The notes below the pieces were generated by a model that was not told the DNA's origin, ran no database searches, and worked only from the letters and a program-made list of their open reading frames with translations. From Microcoleus sp. FACHB-68 (GTDB taxonomy: Bacteria; Cyanobacteriota; Cyanobacteriia; Cyanobacteriales; Oscillatoriaceae), in assembly GCF_014695715.1 (NCBI RefSeq), contig NZ_JACJOT010000013.1, positions 558,001-622,000 of the forward strand: DNA of 64,000 nucleotides, written 5' to 3'. Positions within the stretch are counted from its first letter, which is position 1. Each line of letters opens with the position of its first letter. Both the position numbers and the translations under genes were made by a program. Below are positions 37,740-46,549 of the stretch, one piece after another.

Positions 37740-38245
37740 ACTTCTTCGCAGTTTTCACTTGCATTCATTGGCTATAGCACTCCTAAATTGGGTGTCCTAA
37801 CATGAGCGGGTAAGATGCCGGCACACCAAGCTTTTGGGGGGGATAATCATTAACCAATCGCAGAAGATTGCTATATGTTAGGGCGCTGTATTGCGCCCTA
37901 AATTTTATATATAATTAAAATCGAATTAACAATAAGATTATGAGATGCAGCTTTCTCCACAATTAGCTCATCTCAAATCAAAATTAATCCGACTTAACCA
38001 AAATTTTACCTTCAGTGTCTTCTAAATCACTTTACAGAAATTCTGTATAAGTGATAACTTTTTGACGGGTGTTGCTCTCAGTAAAAGCACGGTTAACGCT
38101 CGGTAAAGAAACAGTAAACTTTGCGGAATTTTACGGAGAGAGTTGAAAGCTTCCTGAAATTCTATAACGCTGCGCTGTGATTTCTGCTTTGTCAGAACAA
38201 AAGCGATCTTGCAAATTCAATCAACAGTTAGGAAAGGGGGGATTT
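37740..38245. other. Intergenic region between crtW and the RTX nuclease
   Basis: About 505 bases. Beyond the hairpin at 37879-37900, it contains the promoter region of the nuclease gene and no further gene. A GTG at 38177 in frame with the nuclease is a less likely start. Confidence 0.5.
37879..37900 (+). terminator. TAGGGCGC/GCGCCCTA hairpin
   Basis: A perfect 8-bp stem with a 6-nt loop followed by AATTTTATAT. It lies 140 bases after crtW, with a GGGCGC core like that of the hairpin at 1147-1168. Confidence 0.5.
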
Positions 38246-41200
38246 ATGGCGGATTTATTTTTCTCAGAATATATCGAGGGAAGCAGTAATAACAAAGCGT
38301 TGGAAATCTACAACGGCACCGGCACTGCAATCGATTTAGCAGCAGAAGGTTATGTGGTGCAAATGTACTTCAACGGCAGCACCAGTGCCGGCTTAACGAT
38401 TAATCTCACCGGCACCGTTGCAAACGGGGAAGTTTTTGTACTCGCACAGAGTAACGCCAGCGCCGCTATTCTCGCACAAGCTGATCAAACCAGTGCGGCA
38501 TCTTGGTTTAACGGGGACGATGCGATTGTATTGCGGAGAGGTGGCGGAAGTGGGACGATTGTTGATGCGATTGGACAAATTGGCGTTGATCCGGGGACTG
38601 AATGGGGAAGCGGACTGAGCAGCACTGCTGACAACACTTTGCGTCGCAAAAGTAGCATCATTGCCGGCGATCCTAATCCCACCGATGCGTTTAATCCCAG
38701 TACAGAATGGGATGGATTTGCTACGGATAGCTTTGATAATTTAGGCACTCATACGGCAGATGGCGGCGGTACAACTGCCGGCATTACGATTACTCAAACT
38801 GCCGGAAGTACGGATGTTAATGAAGCCGGAGAAACCACCGATACTTATAATATTGCGTTGAATACTGCGCCGGCAGGTTCTGTAACTCTTGAAATTGCTG
38901 CCGACGAACAAACTCAAATTAGCAGCGATGGCGTTAACTTTTTCAACACGGTTAACCTGACGTTAAATAATACCAACCCGCAAACGATTACGGTTAGAGC
39001 CGTGAACGATCTGGATGCCGAAGGTTCTCCCCACACCAGCACAATCAGCCACACGATTACAAGCAGCAGTGATCCTGCCTATTCTAACAGTTTGACGCCG
39101 GTTCCTAATGTTAATGTCAACATCATTGATAACGAATTTACCCTGACTCCTATCTACGATATTCAAGGCAGCGGCGCAGCGAGTTCGCTTGTGGGGAATA
39201 CGGTTACAACACAAGGCGTAGTTGTCGGCGATTTTCAAGGAAGTGCCGGCTTAAACGGCTTTTTTATTCAAGATGCTGCCGGTGATGGTAATGCCACAAC
39301 GTCTGATGGCATTTTTGTGTTTGCGCCGAATAGTCTTGATGTCAATATTGGCGATGCGGTGCAACTCACCGGCAGCGTTTCTGAGTTTTCCAATCAAACC
39401 CAAATTAGCAATCTCAGCGATTTGAGTGTAACGGGTTCCGGGACAGTTTCTCCGCTTACCCTTGACTTGCCGGTGGCAGCCGTGGGTGATTTGGAACGTT
39501 ATGAGGGAATGCTGGTTAATTTCCCCGAAACGTTAACCGTCACAGAAAACTTTAATTTAGGCCGATTTGGGGAAGTCTTGCTCTCATCAGAAGGCCGGCT
39601 TTTTAATCCCACCAACGTTATCGATCCAACGGATATTCCTTCCTCTGAAACAGAAAATGATGAGGATAACGTAGCGGCTGTAACAACGGCTCAAACCGCT
39701 AACAATCTGCGTGGAATTCTCCTTGATGATGGCAGCAATGTTCAGAATCCTGCAACGATTCCTTTCTTAAATGCAAATAACACCCTGCGGAGTGGCGACA
39801 CCACCACAAATTTAACAGGTGTCCTCGGTTACGGTTTCAATAGTTATCGCATTCAGCCAACCGTTACCCCAACGTTTGCAGCAACCAATCCCCGCACTGC
39901 CGCACCTGAAGAAGTTGGAGGAAATGTTAAAGTTGCCAGTTTTAATGTGCTTAACTATTTCAACGGTGATGGCATGGGTGGCGGGTTTCCCACGTCTCGC
40001 GGTGCCAGTAGTGCCGTTGAATTTGAGCGTCAACGTAGCAAGATTTTTGCAGCTTTGTCGGCGATGGATGCAGATGTCGTTGGCTTAATTGAAATCGAAA
40101 ATGATGGAGATGGAGCGAATTCTGCAATTGCCGATTTGGTGAATGGTTTAAATGAATATATCGGCGCAGATGTTTACGATTATATCCGCGATCCAGCGAC
40201 CGGCGTGGGAACGGATGCAATCAAAACCGCCTTTATTTATAAACCCGATGAAGTGACGCCGACTGGTTCCGCAACCAGCAGCACAGAGGCAATTTTTGAC
40301 CGGCTGCCGGTGGCGCAGACATTTAGCCTCAATTCTAACGGCGAAACGTTTACAGCCGTGGTGAACCACTTTAAATCTAAAGGCAGCGCACCCAGCAATT
40401 CTAGCGATCCGAATGCAGATCAAGGCGATGGACAGGGTGCTTGGAATCTCAAGCGCACGCAACAGGCAGAAACGTTGCTTGAATTTGTAAATAACCTCAA
40501 AACATCATCGGGAGATGAGGATGTTTTGGTGATCGGTGATTTGAATGCTTACGGCGAAGAAGATCCGATTGATGTGCTACGAAATGGTGGGTTAATTGAT
40601 CAACTGGATCGATTTGTTGAGAATCCTTATTCCTACGTTTTTGACGGACAAGCCGGCTATTTAGATCACGCGTTGACGACGGCGAATTTAAGCGCACAAG
40701 TTGCCGGTGTAACCGAGTGGCATATTAACGCTGATGAACCTCGAATTTTAGATTACAACCTGGAATTTAAAACGCCTTCAGGTGGAACCTCACCGGATCT
40801 TTACACCGCAACGCCTTACCGTTCATCTGATCATGATCCAGTGATTATTGGTTTGAATTTAGCCAGCGAAATCACAACTATTAATGGCGGTAACGGCAGC
40901 GATACCATTAACGGAACCGCTGGAAGAGATAGCATTAGTGGAGGAAACGGCAGCGACATCCTCAACGGCAGCACCGGCAACGATACTCTCCTCGGTCAAA
41001 ATGGGGATGATTTATTAAATGGAGGTGCCGGCAATGATTCGCTCAATGGCAATAATGGCAATGATTCTCTGATTGGTGGCAATGGCAACGACATCTTAAC
41101 CGGCTTCAATGGCAATGATGTTTTTGTCTTAGCTGCCGGTGCCGGTAGCGACACGATCACTGACTTTACAGATGGTCAAGATCTAATCGGTTTATCCGGT

Positions 41201-41353
41201 AATTTGTTGTTTGAGCAATTAACTATTTCTCAAGGCACAGATGTGAATGCCGGCAATACTTTGATCCGGCTAACCAGTAGCGATGAATTGCTAGCAACTC
41301 TCACGGGAGTTTCTGCCGGCAGCCTCACATCTGCTGATTTCATTGCATTCTAA
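38246..41353 (+). CDS. ExeM/NucH-type extracellular nuclease with RTX repeats
   Basis: A protein of 1035 residues from ATG 38246, chosen because GGAAAGGGGGG lies just upstream. Order: lamin-tail domain (about 1-145; FFSEYIEGSSNNKALEIYNG), a Calx-beta-like region (about 165-300), an OB-like domain (about 310-550), an endonuclease/exonuclease/phosphatase domain (about 575-865; KVASFNVLNYF, VGLIEIEND, VIGDLNAYGEEDP, SSDHDPVIIGL), then RTX nonapeptides (about 875-965) and a C-terminal secretion region. It likely cuts extracellular DNA for phosphate or biofilm turnover. There is no N-terminal signal; type I secretion is expected. Confidence 0.9.
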   Translation: MADLFFSEYIEGSSNNKALEIYNGTGTAIDLAAEGYVVQMYFNGSTSAGLTINLTGTVANGEVFVLAQSNASAAILAQADQTSAASWFNGDDAIVLRRGGGSGTIVDAIGQIGVDPGTEWGSGLSSTADNTLRRKSSIIAGDPNPTDAFNPSTEWDGFATDSFDNLGTHTADGGGTTAGITITQTAGSTDVNEAGETTDTYNIALNTAPAGSVTLEIAADEQTQISSDGVNFFNTVNLTLNNTNPQTITVRAVNDLDAEGSPHTSTISHTITSSSDPAYSNSLTPVPNVNVNIIDNEFTLTPIYDIQGSGAASSLVGNTVTTQGVVVGDFQGSAGLNGFFIQDAAGDGNATTSDGIFVFAPNSLDVNIGDAVQLTGSVSEFSNQTQISNLSDLSVTGSGTVSPLTLDLPVAAVGDLERYEGMLVNFPETLTVTENFNLGRFGEVLLSSEGRLFNPTNVIDPTDIPSSETENDEDNVAAVTTAQTANNLRGILLDDGSNVQNPATIPFLNANNTLRSGDTTTNLTGVLGYGFNSYRIQPTVTPTFAATNPRTAAPEEVGGNVKVASFNVLNYFNGDGMGGGFPTSRGASSAVEFERQRSKIFAALSAMDADVVGLIEIENDGDGANSAIADLVNGLNEYIGADVYDYIRDPATGVGTDAIKTAFIYKPDEVTPTGSATSSTEAIFDRLPVAQTFSLNSNGETFTAVVNHFKSKGSAPSNSSDPNADQGDGQGAWNLKRTQQAETLLEFVNNLKTSSGDEDVLVIGDLNAYGEEDPIDVLRNGGLIDQLDRFVENPYSYVFDGQAGYLDHALTTANLSAQVAGVTEWHINADEPRILDYNLEFKTPSGGTSPDLYTATPYRSSDHDPVIIGLNLASEITTINGGNGSDTINGTAGRDSISGGNGSDILNGSTGNDTLLGQNGDDLLNGGAGNDSLNGNNGNDSLIGGNGNDILTGFNGNDVFVLAAGAGSDTITDFTDGQDLIGLSGNLLFEQLTISQGTDVNAGNTLIRLTSSDELLATLTGVSAGSLTSADFIAF

Positions 41354-41373
41354 TTAGTTCCGCAAAAAAAGAT

Positions 41374-41416
41374 TGCCGGTTTGTCCTCAACTAATATAGA
41401 CAAACCGGCATTTTTT
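41374..41416 (+). terminator. Intrinsic terminator of the RTX nuclease gene
   Basis: A perfect 12-bp inverted repeat (TGCCGGTTTGTC / GACAAACCGGCA) followed by TTTTTT. This is a textbook rho-independent terminator and includes the CCGG core that is so common in the window. Confidence 0.85.
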
Positions 41417-41487
41417 GTCCAAAAAATAGAATCACAAAATTTTGCATTTCTACCAACGATTAATGAGCAACCGGCTCTCTTCATCAG

Positions 41488-42117
41488 TCACTCACGGCGA
41501 AACACAAACAGATTGCCGGTGGCACCTCTTCCGACTCTGATATCTTCATCTAAATAGGAAGTTGTCCACTCTGCCTCATTGCGGAGAAATTCTAATACAG
41601 GGATTTTCAATTCCGGAAAACGCCAACTTTCCATACCAAAAAACTTTGTTGCTTGCACAGAAAAACTGTCAAAGCTGACTTTAGCCATTTGTTCATCTGT
41701 GCCCCAAGTCCAAATGCCGGCAGCCTGTAACTGCCATTCACCTAGCAGGGGTAAGTCAAGAAAAGCATGATTAGAGGCAAAAATTTTCCCAGAATTGCCG
41801 GCAGCCAAAGTTTGCCACACCCGTTTGATTTTGATTGTTTCCCCAAAATCTGGCATTGAAGCAAGCCGGCGGGTGACGACGGTTCCTTTTGAGGCATACA
41901 CCAATTGCCAATTACCGAGTAGAGAAGGGAGAGATGCCGGTTGGAGTGGGCGCGCGATAGGATTAATGCTTTCTAGCTGTCGCACCATTTCATCGATCTC
42001 CCCTCCATCCGAGGGAAATAAGGCTTGCTGTAGCCCTAATGCTTTGACTCGTTGCAAGAGGCCGGTTTTTAAGGCAATTCTCGTTGTCTCATCCTCTACC
42101 ATGTTCTGAGTTTCCAC
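41488..42117 (-). CDS. PAP/fibrillin family protein
   Basis: A 209-residue plastid-lipid-associated/fibrillin homologue. Family features are an N-terminal helical region ending in LESINPIARP, then the lipocalin-like strand LLGNWQLVYASKGTVVTRR. The C-terminal segment EDIRVGRGATGNLFVFRR is the typical fibrillin motif (RxxRGxxGxxFV). Such proteins bind lipids or carotenoids at thylakoids. It is convergent with the RTX nuclease gene. Confidence 0.85.
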   Translation of the reverse strand: METQNMVEDETTRIALKTGLLQRVKALGLQQALFPSDGGEIDEMVRQLESINPIARPLQPASLPSLLGNWQLVYASKGTVVTRRLASMPDFGETIKIKRVWQTLAAGNSGKIFASNHAFLDLPLLGEWQLQAAGIWTWGTDEQMAKVSFDSFSVQATKFFGMESWRFPELKIPVLEFLRNEAEWTTSYLDEDIRVGRGATGNLFVFRRE

Positions 42118-42213
42118 TTCCCTGCTTTGAGGAAAGCATACCTCAGAGCGTTTAAAGGGTGGCGGCCCCTATGGGGAAAATCCGGGAAGACGGCAATGGC
42201 TGTTATGCGGTGG

Positions 42214-43161
42214 TTATTGAGGAAATTGGGGCTGAATCATTTCACGGGGAAATCCTACCTTCTCAGAAAGTTCTAGAACGTTATTGGCAAAATCGGTCCC
42301 TGTCGCAACAACACCTCCAATCGCGAACAATGCAGTGACGATAGCTAAGACTCTGTCTGGCTTGCGTTTCTCAGGTTTGTGAATGTGTTCTTCTAAATCT
42401 TCCAGATGTACTAAAACCTGCTCTCGCTCTTCAGTTGGAAACTCCTGAGCATTGCTGCGAAGAGATTGTATCAGGCTACTAATTTCATCAAGGTTTTGAC
42501 TAATGTTCTGGGAGAAGTCATTCAGTGTGCCACCATACTGAGTACCGCCCTCAGCCGCAAAGCCACCCCCCCATTTGGAATTCCCGAAACTATAATTGAT
42601 ACTTTTGGACTGATTATCTGCCGAGGTCATAATGTCTCCTAAGTTATTTCCATAAACTTGTATGTGTATTTTAACTTGTTCATCTTCACCCATATCAATT
42701 TGTAAGTGAGTGAGATGATTTTCTATATAACGTACAAAAGGTTGAACCAAGTTTTTGTTGAATAAATCCACTTTTTCTTGATTTTTACCTTGAAAGCCTG
42801 CTTGAGCCAGCCAAACATAACCATGAGGATTGCTAGGATATTTATTGAGTCCATACCTTAAAAGCTGGTAAGTAAACGCTACTTCATCTTCGTCACTTTC
42901 GTCCGGAATTGGAAATTCTATATGTGGACTACTCAAAATATATTCTATATCGAAAATAGTAGACTGCTGTTGCTGTTTTTGGATAAAATTATAAATAATC
43001 GGATCATTTTCTATAAAATTGATAAATCTCCTTAAGTTGCTCATTCCCTCTTGAAATCTTGTTCTAAGAAGTCGGCTTGCTACTGTCCTAAATGTAACAG
43101 AAAGCTTTTGCAGCTCTTTTTTACTAATCTTAATCTCGCTTTCCATTTCATCTGACTCCAC
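42214..43161 (-). CDS. Uncharacterised helical protein with C-terminal hydrophobic segment
   Basis: A 315-residue protein of no family I can name with confidence. Residues about 10-160 are helical and acidic/basic mixed, with VQPFVRYIENHLTHLQIDMG near 140. A glycine-rich strand segment (YSFGNSKWGGGFAAEGGTQY) at about 190-210 is followed by a helical hairpin ending LEEHIHKPEKRKPDRVLAI and a hydrophobic stretch (VTALFAIGGVVATGT). This arrangement is seen in proteins associated with bacterial defence or conflict genes, but that is an inference. Its start overlaps the preceding zinc-ribbon gene by 14 bases. The DNA is AT-rich and lacks the GCCGGC signature. Confidence 0.6.
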   Translation of the reverse strand: MESDEMESEIKISKKELQKLSVTFRTVASRLLRTRFQEGMSNLRRFINFIENDPIIYNFIQKQQQQSTIFDIEYILSSPHIEFPIPDESDEDEVAFTYQLLRYGLNKYPSNPHGYVWLAQAGFQGKNQEKVDLFNKNLVQPFVRYIENHLTHLQIDMGEDEQVKIHIQVYGNNLGDIMTSADNQSKSINYSFGNSKWGGGFAAEGGTQYGGTLNDFSQNISQNLDEISSLIQSLRSNAQEFPTEEREQVLVHLEDLEEHIHKPEKRKPDRVLAIVTALFAIGGVVATGTDFANNVLELSEKVGFPREMIQPQFPQ

Positions 43162-43597
43162 AACAAGGGCAGTAAATGCCTATTTCCTTACTCAAAGCTC
43201 TGGTTTTAACAATAAACTGACAGCAATCCAGATTCGTAACCTCTAACTCTTCGTGTTCAAACAAAATCTTTTCACTTTCCATTTTAATTGGCTTGCCTGC
43301 TTTAAACGAAATATGTTTTTTGCCTTTGAAGGTTTTCTCTAAATCTTTTGAGGACTGGCTAAGGAGAGATTTTGTATAGTTTCTAGCTACAACTTGAGCT
43401 TGTTCAACGATTTCATCTGTATAAAAATGACTAGGCTCATCCCGAAGTCCGCAATAAGGGCAAAATATTTCGATAATATCTTCTCTTTTAAAATCTTCTA
43501 CTGTTAGCTTAAATCTATCATTACAAAAAGGACATTGAATAGTAATAAATCCATCATTATCACTAGGAACAGTTATTTTAAAAAATACATTGTTCAT
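43148..43597 (-). CDS. Double zinc-ribbon protein, first gene of a two-gene unit
   Basis: A 149-residue protein with two probable zinc sites. C22/C25 in CPFC and C46/C49 in CPYCG form a zinc ribbon; C125/C126 in LDCCQF and C143/C146 in YCPCCGVR at the extreme C-terminus may form a second. Between them is a helical segment. No known family is assigned. It overlaps the next gene by 14 bases, so the two products are probably made together. They likely act together in nucleic-acid or protein sensing, but the function is unknown. Confidence 0.6.
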   Translation of the reverse strand: MNNVFFKITVPSDNDGFITIQCPFCNDRFKLTVEDFKREDIIEIFCPYCGLRDEPSHFYTDEIVEQAQVVARNYTKSLLSQSSKDLEKTFKGKKHISFKAGKPIKMESEKILFEHEELEVTNLDCCQFIVKTRALSKEIGIYCPCCGVR

Positions 43598-43887
43598 ATC
43601 ACTTTACCTCAACTGTAGTGCTGGTTTCATTGCCTAATACATCGGCTAAGCAAGCGGACGGCCATAGTATGTTTCTCTCCTAACACGAATTAAACTAAGC
43701 TGACTTATGACAAAATAGCCTTAGTTTAACCAATTGAGAGAAAATTATGTGTTTTTCTCTTCAATGTATATGCCTAATGTAAGTTTATTTATATTTTAAA
43801 ACCCGTATTAAATCTTTATTTGTGTCAGAAAGTTCCATCACAGTTATTAGTTTATTAAGTGTTTATATTAAGTGAGGAATACTTCCG

Positions 43888-44137
43888 TTCAGTATTCGTA
43901 ATAGTGTTAGTCGTGACTAGAAGCAGCTTGTAGGGTTGCTGACGAAGCAAGAAAGAATCCAAAAACCCGATTTTTCGTTACCACAATTCGCTCCTCCTGC
44001 ATCGAAATGGCATTGATTTCAGAATCTATCGTCGCATTTTGCTAAGGTAAGTCTCTAGTGTGGATTATATCATAGCTAGATATTTGCAGCAGCCTACCCA
44101 ACCGAACCGGCAACTGAGCATCGACTAGAAACTTCAC
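43888..44137 (-). pseudogene. Broken DUF5615 (PIN-like) toxin gene
   Basis: Starting at a GTG overlapping the DUF433 stop (GTGA), the minus strand encodes KFLVDAQLPVRLGRLLQ and SSYDIIHTRDLP, then an in-frame TAG at 44042-44044. Homologous sequence continues in frame as QNATIDSEINAISMQEERIV. After VVTK the frame shifts and resumes as DSFLLRQQPYKLLLVTTNTI. This is the DUF5615 PIN-like nuclease fold that normally pairs with DUF433. With a stop and a frameshift it cannot make a full toxin. The C-terminal 20-30 residues are not recognisable. Confidence 0.85.
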
Positions 44138-44370
44138 TGGAGTACCCTATGAATGCTTTTAACCTGAGTCAATCGGGTTGCAAACGCTAATACAGCAAGA
44201 ATGTCTGCCGATTCTAAGTCATCGTAATCTTCCATAATCTCCTCGGTACTCATGCCAGAACTCAGTAACTCTAGAATGAATTCCACCGGATAGCGAAGTC
44301 CACGAATGCAGGGTTTACCATGACAAATTTCTGGGTTAAGAGTGATACGTTCTAGCAGATTGTTTTCCAT
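44134..44370 (-). CDS. DUF433 antitoxin-like protein
   Basis: A 78-residue protein with the DUF433 core: LERITLNPEICHGKPCIRG, then LRYPVEFILELLSSGMSTEEI and YDDLESADILAVLAFA. DUF433 proteins carry a helix-turn-helix-like fold and are the antitoxin partners of DUF5615 nucleases. The ATG at 44370 gives the usual start; the frame extends five codons upstream. Its toxin partner directly downstream is a pseudogene, so this antitoxin is now orphaned. Confidence 0.88.
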   Translation of the reverse strand: MENNLLERITLNPEICHGKPCIRGLRYPVEFILELLSSGMSTEEIMEDYDDLESADILAVLAFATRLTQVKSIHRVLQ

Positions 44371-44454
44371 ATTCAATTCCCTCAATTAGTCATTATCCTA
44401 GCAATTCTTCTAATGCCTCTACATCTTCCAGCGAAGATGGCAAGTCGCGCTAAC

Positions 44455-44697
44455 TTAAGTAGATTCTAAATGAGCGACTGGAATCTGTTCGGTTCTCTCA
44501 GGCGATTTTGCCCCAGTTGCAATGGCGTGAACAGCATGGAGAATATCCGCACTGTAGTATCGATTCCCACAGACATCACAAACACCAATCGTCACATCTT
44601 CAAGAATGACAAATCCATCTTTGTGTTTGAAGGCTTCACGCTTGACAGTGCGAGGTTGAACGTTTCCTTCACAATACTCGCATTTGTATCCATACAT
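44455..44697 (-). CDS. YgiT-type zinc finger antitoxin-like protein
   Basis: An 80-residue protein with CEYC near the N-terminus and CDVCGNRY in the middle, the double CxxC zinc site of YgiT/MqsA-type antitoxins. The C-terminal helix-turn-helix of full MqsA is missing, as in the short antitoxins paired with DUF4258 proteins. It starts 4 bases after the DUF4258 stop and is surely cotranscribed. It would bind and silence the DUF4258 partner. Confidence 0.85.
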   Translation of the reverse strand: MYGYKCEYCEGNVQPRTVKREAFKHKDGFVILEDVTIGVCDVCGNRYYSADILHAVHAIATGAKSPERTEQIPVAHLEST

Positions 44698-44701
44698 ACA
44701 A

Positions 44702-45025
44702 CTAGCCCTCCAACTCAGTGACTTCGTAAACAGTGATTATCAGATAACGTCCGTTGCTAGCGAAACGTCCAACCACGCCAACAGGTATCTGTTGATCTAA
44801 TCCAGTCCCTACAACTATATATTTTGTTCCTCTAGGATCGTCTTTTTCAACCCGTATGACTTGACCCGTTAAAACAGCCTCTTCTACATCCAGAATAGTC
44901 AGCATATCCTCAGCCATCTCTTCCATTGCATGAGCTGACATATCGTACTGACGGAATCGAATTTTCTCTCTAATACGGTCAATATCACTGGGAGGCACTT
45001 GATTGCTTGGATCACATCCAGGCAA
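44702..45025 (-). CDS. DUF4258 protein, probable toxin
   Basis: A 107-residue protein with the DUF4258 pattern: IRFRQYDMSAHAMEEMAEDM (H and E of the RelE/barnase-like fold), EEAVLTGQVIRVEKDDP and ITVYEV at the end. DUF4258 proteins are predicted RNases in type II toxin-antitoxin pairs, here with the YgiT-type zinc protein immediately downstream. The order toxin then antitoxin is normal for this class. Confidence 0.82.
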   Translation of the reverse strand: MPGCDPSNQVPPSDIDRIREKIRFRQYDMSAHAMEEMAEDMLTILDVEEAVLTGQVIRVEKDDPRGTKYIVVGTGLDQQIPVGVVGRFASNGRYLIITVYEVTELEG

Positions 45026-45089
45026 TTATATCAAGTTGGTAAGACGTTCATTCTTTTAATCTAAACCTTACTAATATTGCCGGCAATTT

Positions 45090-45626
45090 CTAAGCAAGAC
45101 GCAGACAAGGGCATTTTTGTAAAAATGAAGCCGCTTTACTCTCCGCATTTGGGTTGTGTAAATGTGCTGGAGCCGGCCTGATAATACCATCAAACAAATC
45201 ATCTAAACCGTAAGGAGTAAAGAACTGCCATTGTCCTCGCTCATCTAACCGAACGCCTACAGCCGTTGCTGTGTGCAGCCAATCACTGACTCCATCTTCA
45301 GTGCTATTGTACAACCGGCTGCCGGCACGCCAACGCGCAAAACTTGCTTGATTTTTAACATCAAATTTATAGTTAGGAAACTGCGCTGTAAGGGTCGCTT
45401 TCGCCGTGAGTTCTTGCTCACGATCTCCCAACGCATCAAAAAAGGCAATGTCAAAATCGTTAATAATTAACTGACATTCATTACCAAACAGCGATTTCCA
45501 AACCGTATTTCGGATTGCACCACCGGCTAACCACCAATTCGGCAGATTGAGCATGGAGATTGCCGGCAATACAACACCCACCGGCGAATCAACCAAAATC
45601 TTCTGGAGGCGAGTGGTATTATCCAT
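45090..45626 (-). CDS. Nucleotidyltransferase family protein
   Basis: A 178-residue protein of the nucleotidyltransferase family PF06042 (former DUF925). The strand-loop WWLAGGAIRNTVW followed by NDFDIAFFD gives the GG...D.D metal-binding pattern. LHTATAVGVRLDERGQWQFF and TPYGLDDLFDGIIRP are family-typical. The substrate is unknown. It lies 21 bases after the Uma2 gene on the same strand. Confidence 0.85.
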   Translation of the reverse strand: MDNTTRLQKILVDSPVGVVLPAISMLNLPNWWLAGGAIRNTVWKSLFGNECQLIINDFDIAFFDALGDREQELTAKATLTAQFPNYKFDVKNQASFARWRAGSRLYNSTEDGVSDWLHTATAVGVRLDERGQWQFFTPYGLDDLFDGIIRPAPAHLHNPNAESKAASFLQKCPCLRLA

Positions 45627-45647
45627 GTTTTATTTATGTCTTTCCAG

Positions 45648-46283
45648 TTATTTACCCAATTGTCTTTTCAGTTCGCGCAGCATCCGACTGGTTCCTTCAT
45701 CAATCGCTTTTTGCACTAGCTGGGGAATCATTTCAGTAATAGGCAGATCGGGAAAAGTCAGACTAATCAATGATTCAGTATAGGTCTCATTTTGGAGAAT
45801 ATAAATCGTCAGTTTGCGATTTCGATAGATCCACACTTCCGGAACGCGCAAGGCTTGATAAGCATTCAAGGTCGTCTTTGAAGTAACATCAGATTCAATG
45901 GCAAGATCGGGAGGTGGGTAAACCTCCAAATTCATATTGGTACAACCTCGAACACGACCGGCATTCTGGATATAAAAGCAGGTATCGGGTTCAACACCGG
46001 CAATGTCTGGTTGCTTCAAAGTCGTTGAGCCAAAATCTTCCCAGTCCTGTCCTTGGGCATCCAAAATTGTTGTGAGTATGTAAGCAATAATGCGATGGGA
46101 ACGTTCCTGCAATGCCAAAGGAGACATGATTTCCAGCGTTCCTTGATAGTAAGCAATCCGCGTGTTGCGCTGTTCTCCCAGTTCGATAAGAATCTCCTCA
46201 AACTCCTGCCAGGACAGGTTATGAATGGTGATCATGCTACCGGCAGTGAGTTCAATGGCACCAATGGGGATGGTAACAGTCAT
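45648..46283 (-). CDS. Uma2 family (DUF820) restriction-like nuclease
   Basis: A 211-residue protein of the Uma2 family, which is greatly expanded in cyanobacteria. The PD-(D/E)xK-like elements are visible: E in GTLEIMSPL, D in GVEPDTCFYI, and the core PDLAIESDVTSKTT with PEVWIYRNRKLTIY. The biological role of these nucleases is unsettled. The 46283 start gives MTVTIPIGAIELTAGS, a usual Uma2 beginning. The nucleotidyltransferase gene follows closely. Confidence 0.88.
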   Translation of the reverse strand: MTVTIPIGAIELTAGSMITIHNLSWQEFEEILIELGEQRNTRIAYYQGTLEIMSPLALQERSHRIIAYILTTILDAQGQDWEDFGSTTLKQPDIAGVEPDTCFYIQNAGRVRGCTNMNLEVYPPPDLAIESDVTSKTTLNAYQALRVPEVWIYRNRKLTIYILQNETYTESLISLTFPDLPITEMIPQLVQKAIDEGTSRMLRELKRQLGK

Positions 46284-46426
46284 TAATGTTCCTCCGTCGA
46301 TTGCTCAGGCAGCTTCTTCAAGGGTAACTTGCCATTCATCTGTGAGCCGATTTTGCATTGTGAAAACCTATTCCAGTCCAATCTGCGTTATTTTCGCACA
46401 ATACCTGTATCTCATATTAATGAAAA

Positions 46427-46451
46427 CCGGCTCATGATTGAAATGAGCCGG
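46427..46451. terminator. CCGGCTCAT/ATGAGCCGG hairpin
   Basis: A perfect 9-bp stem with a 7-nt loop in the spacer between the Uma2 promoter side and the sulP 3' end. On the minus strand it lies about 100 bases after the sulP stop and may end that transcript. Confidence 0.5.
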
Positions 46452-46549
46452 CATTCGGGAATTAGAAAACTAAAATTCTGTATTTGATCAAAAACCCTGA
46501 GACGCTTTCTGATGAAAATCTCCGAAGACTTAACAGCCTTCAACAGTTT

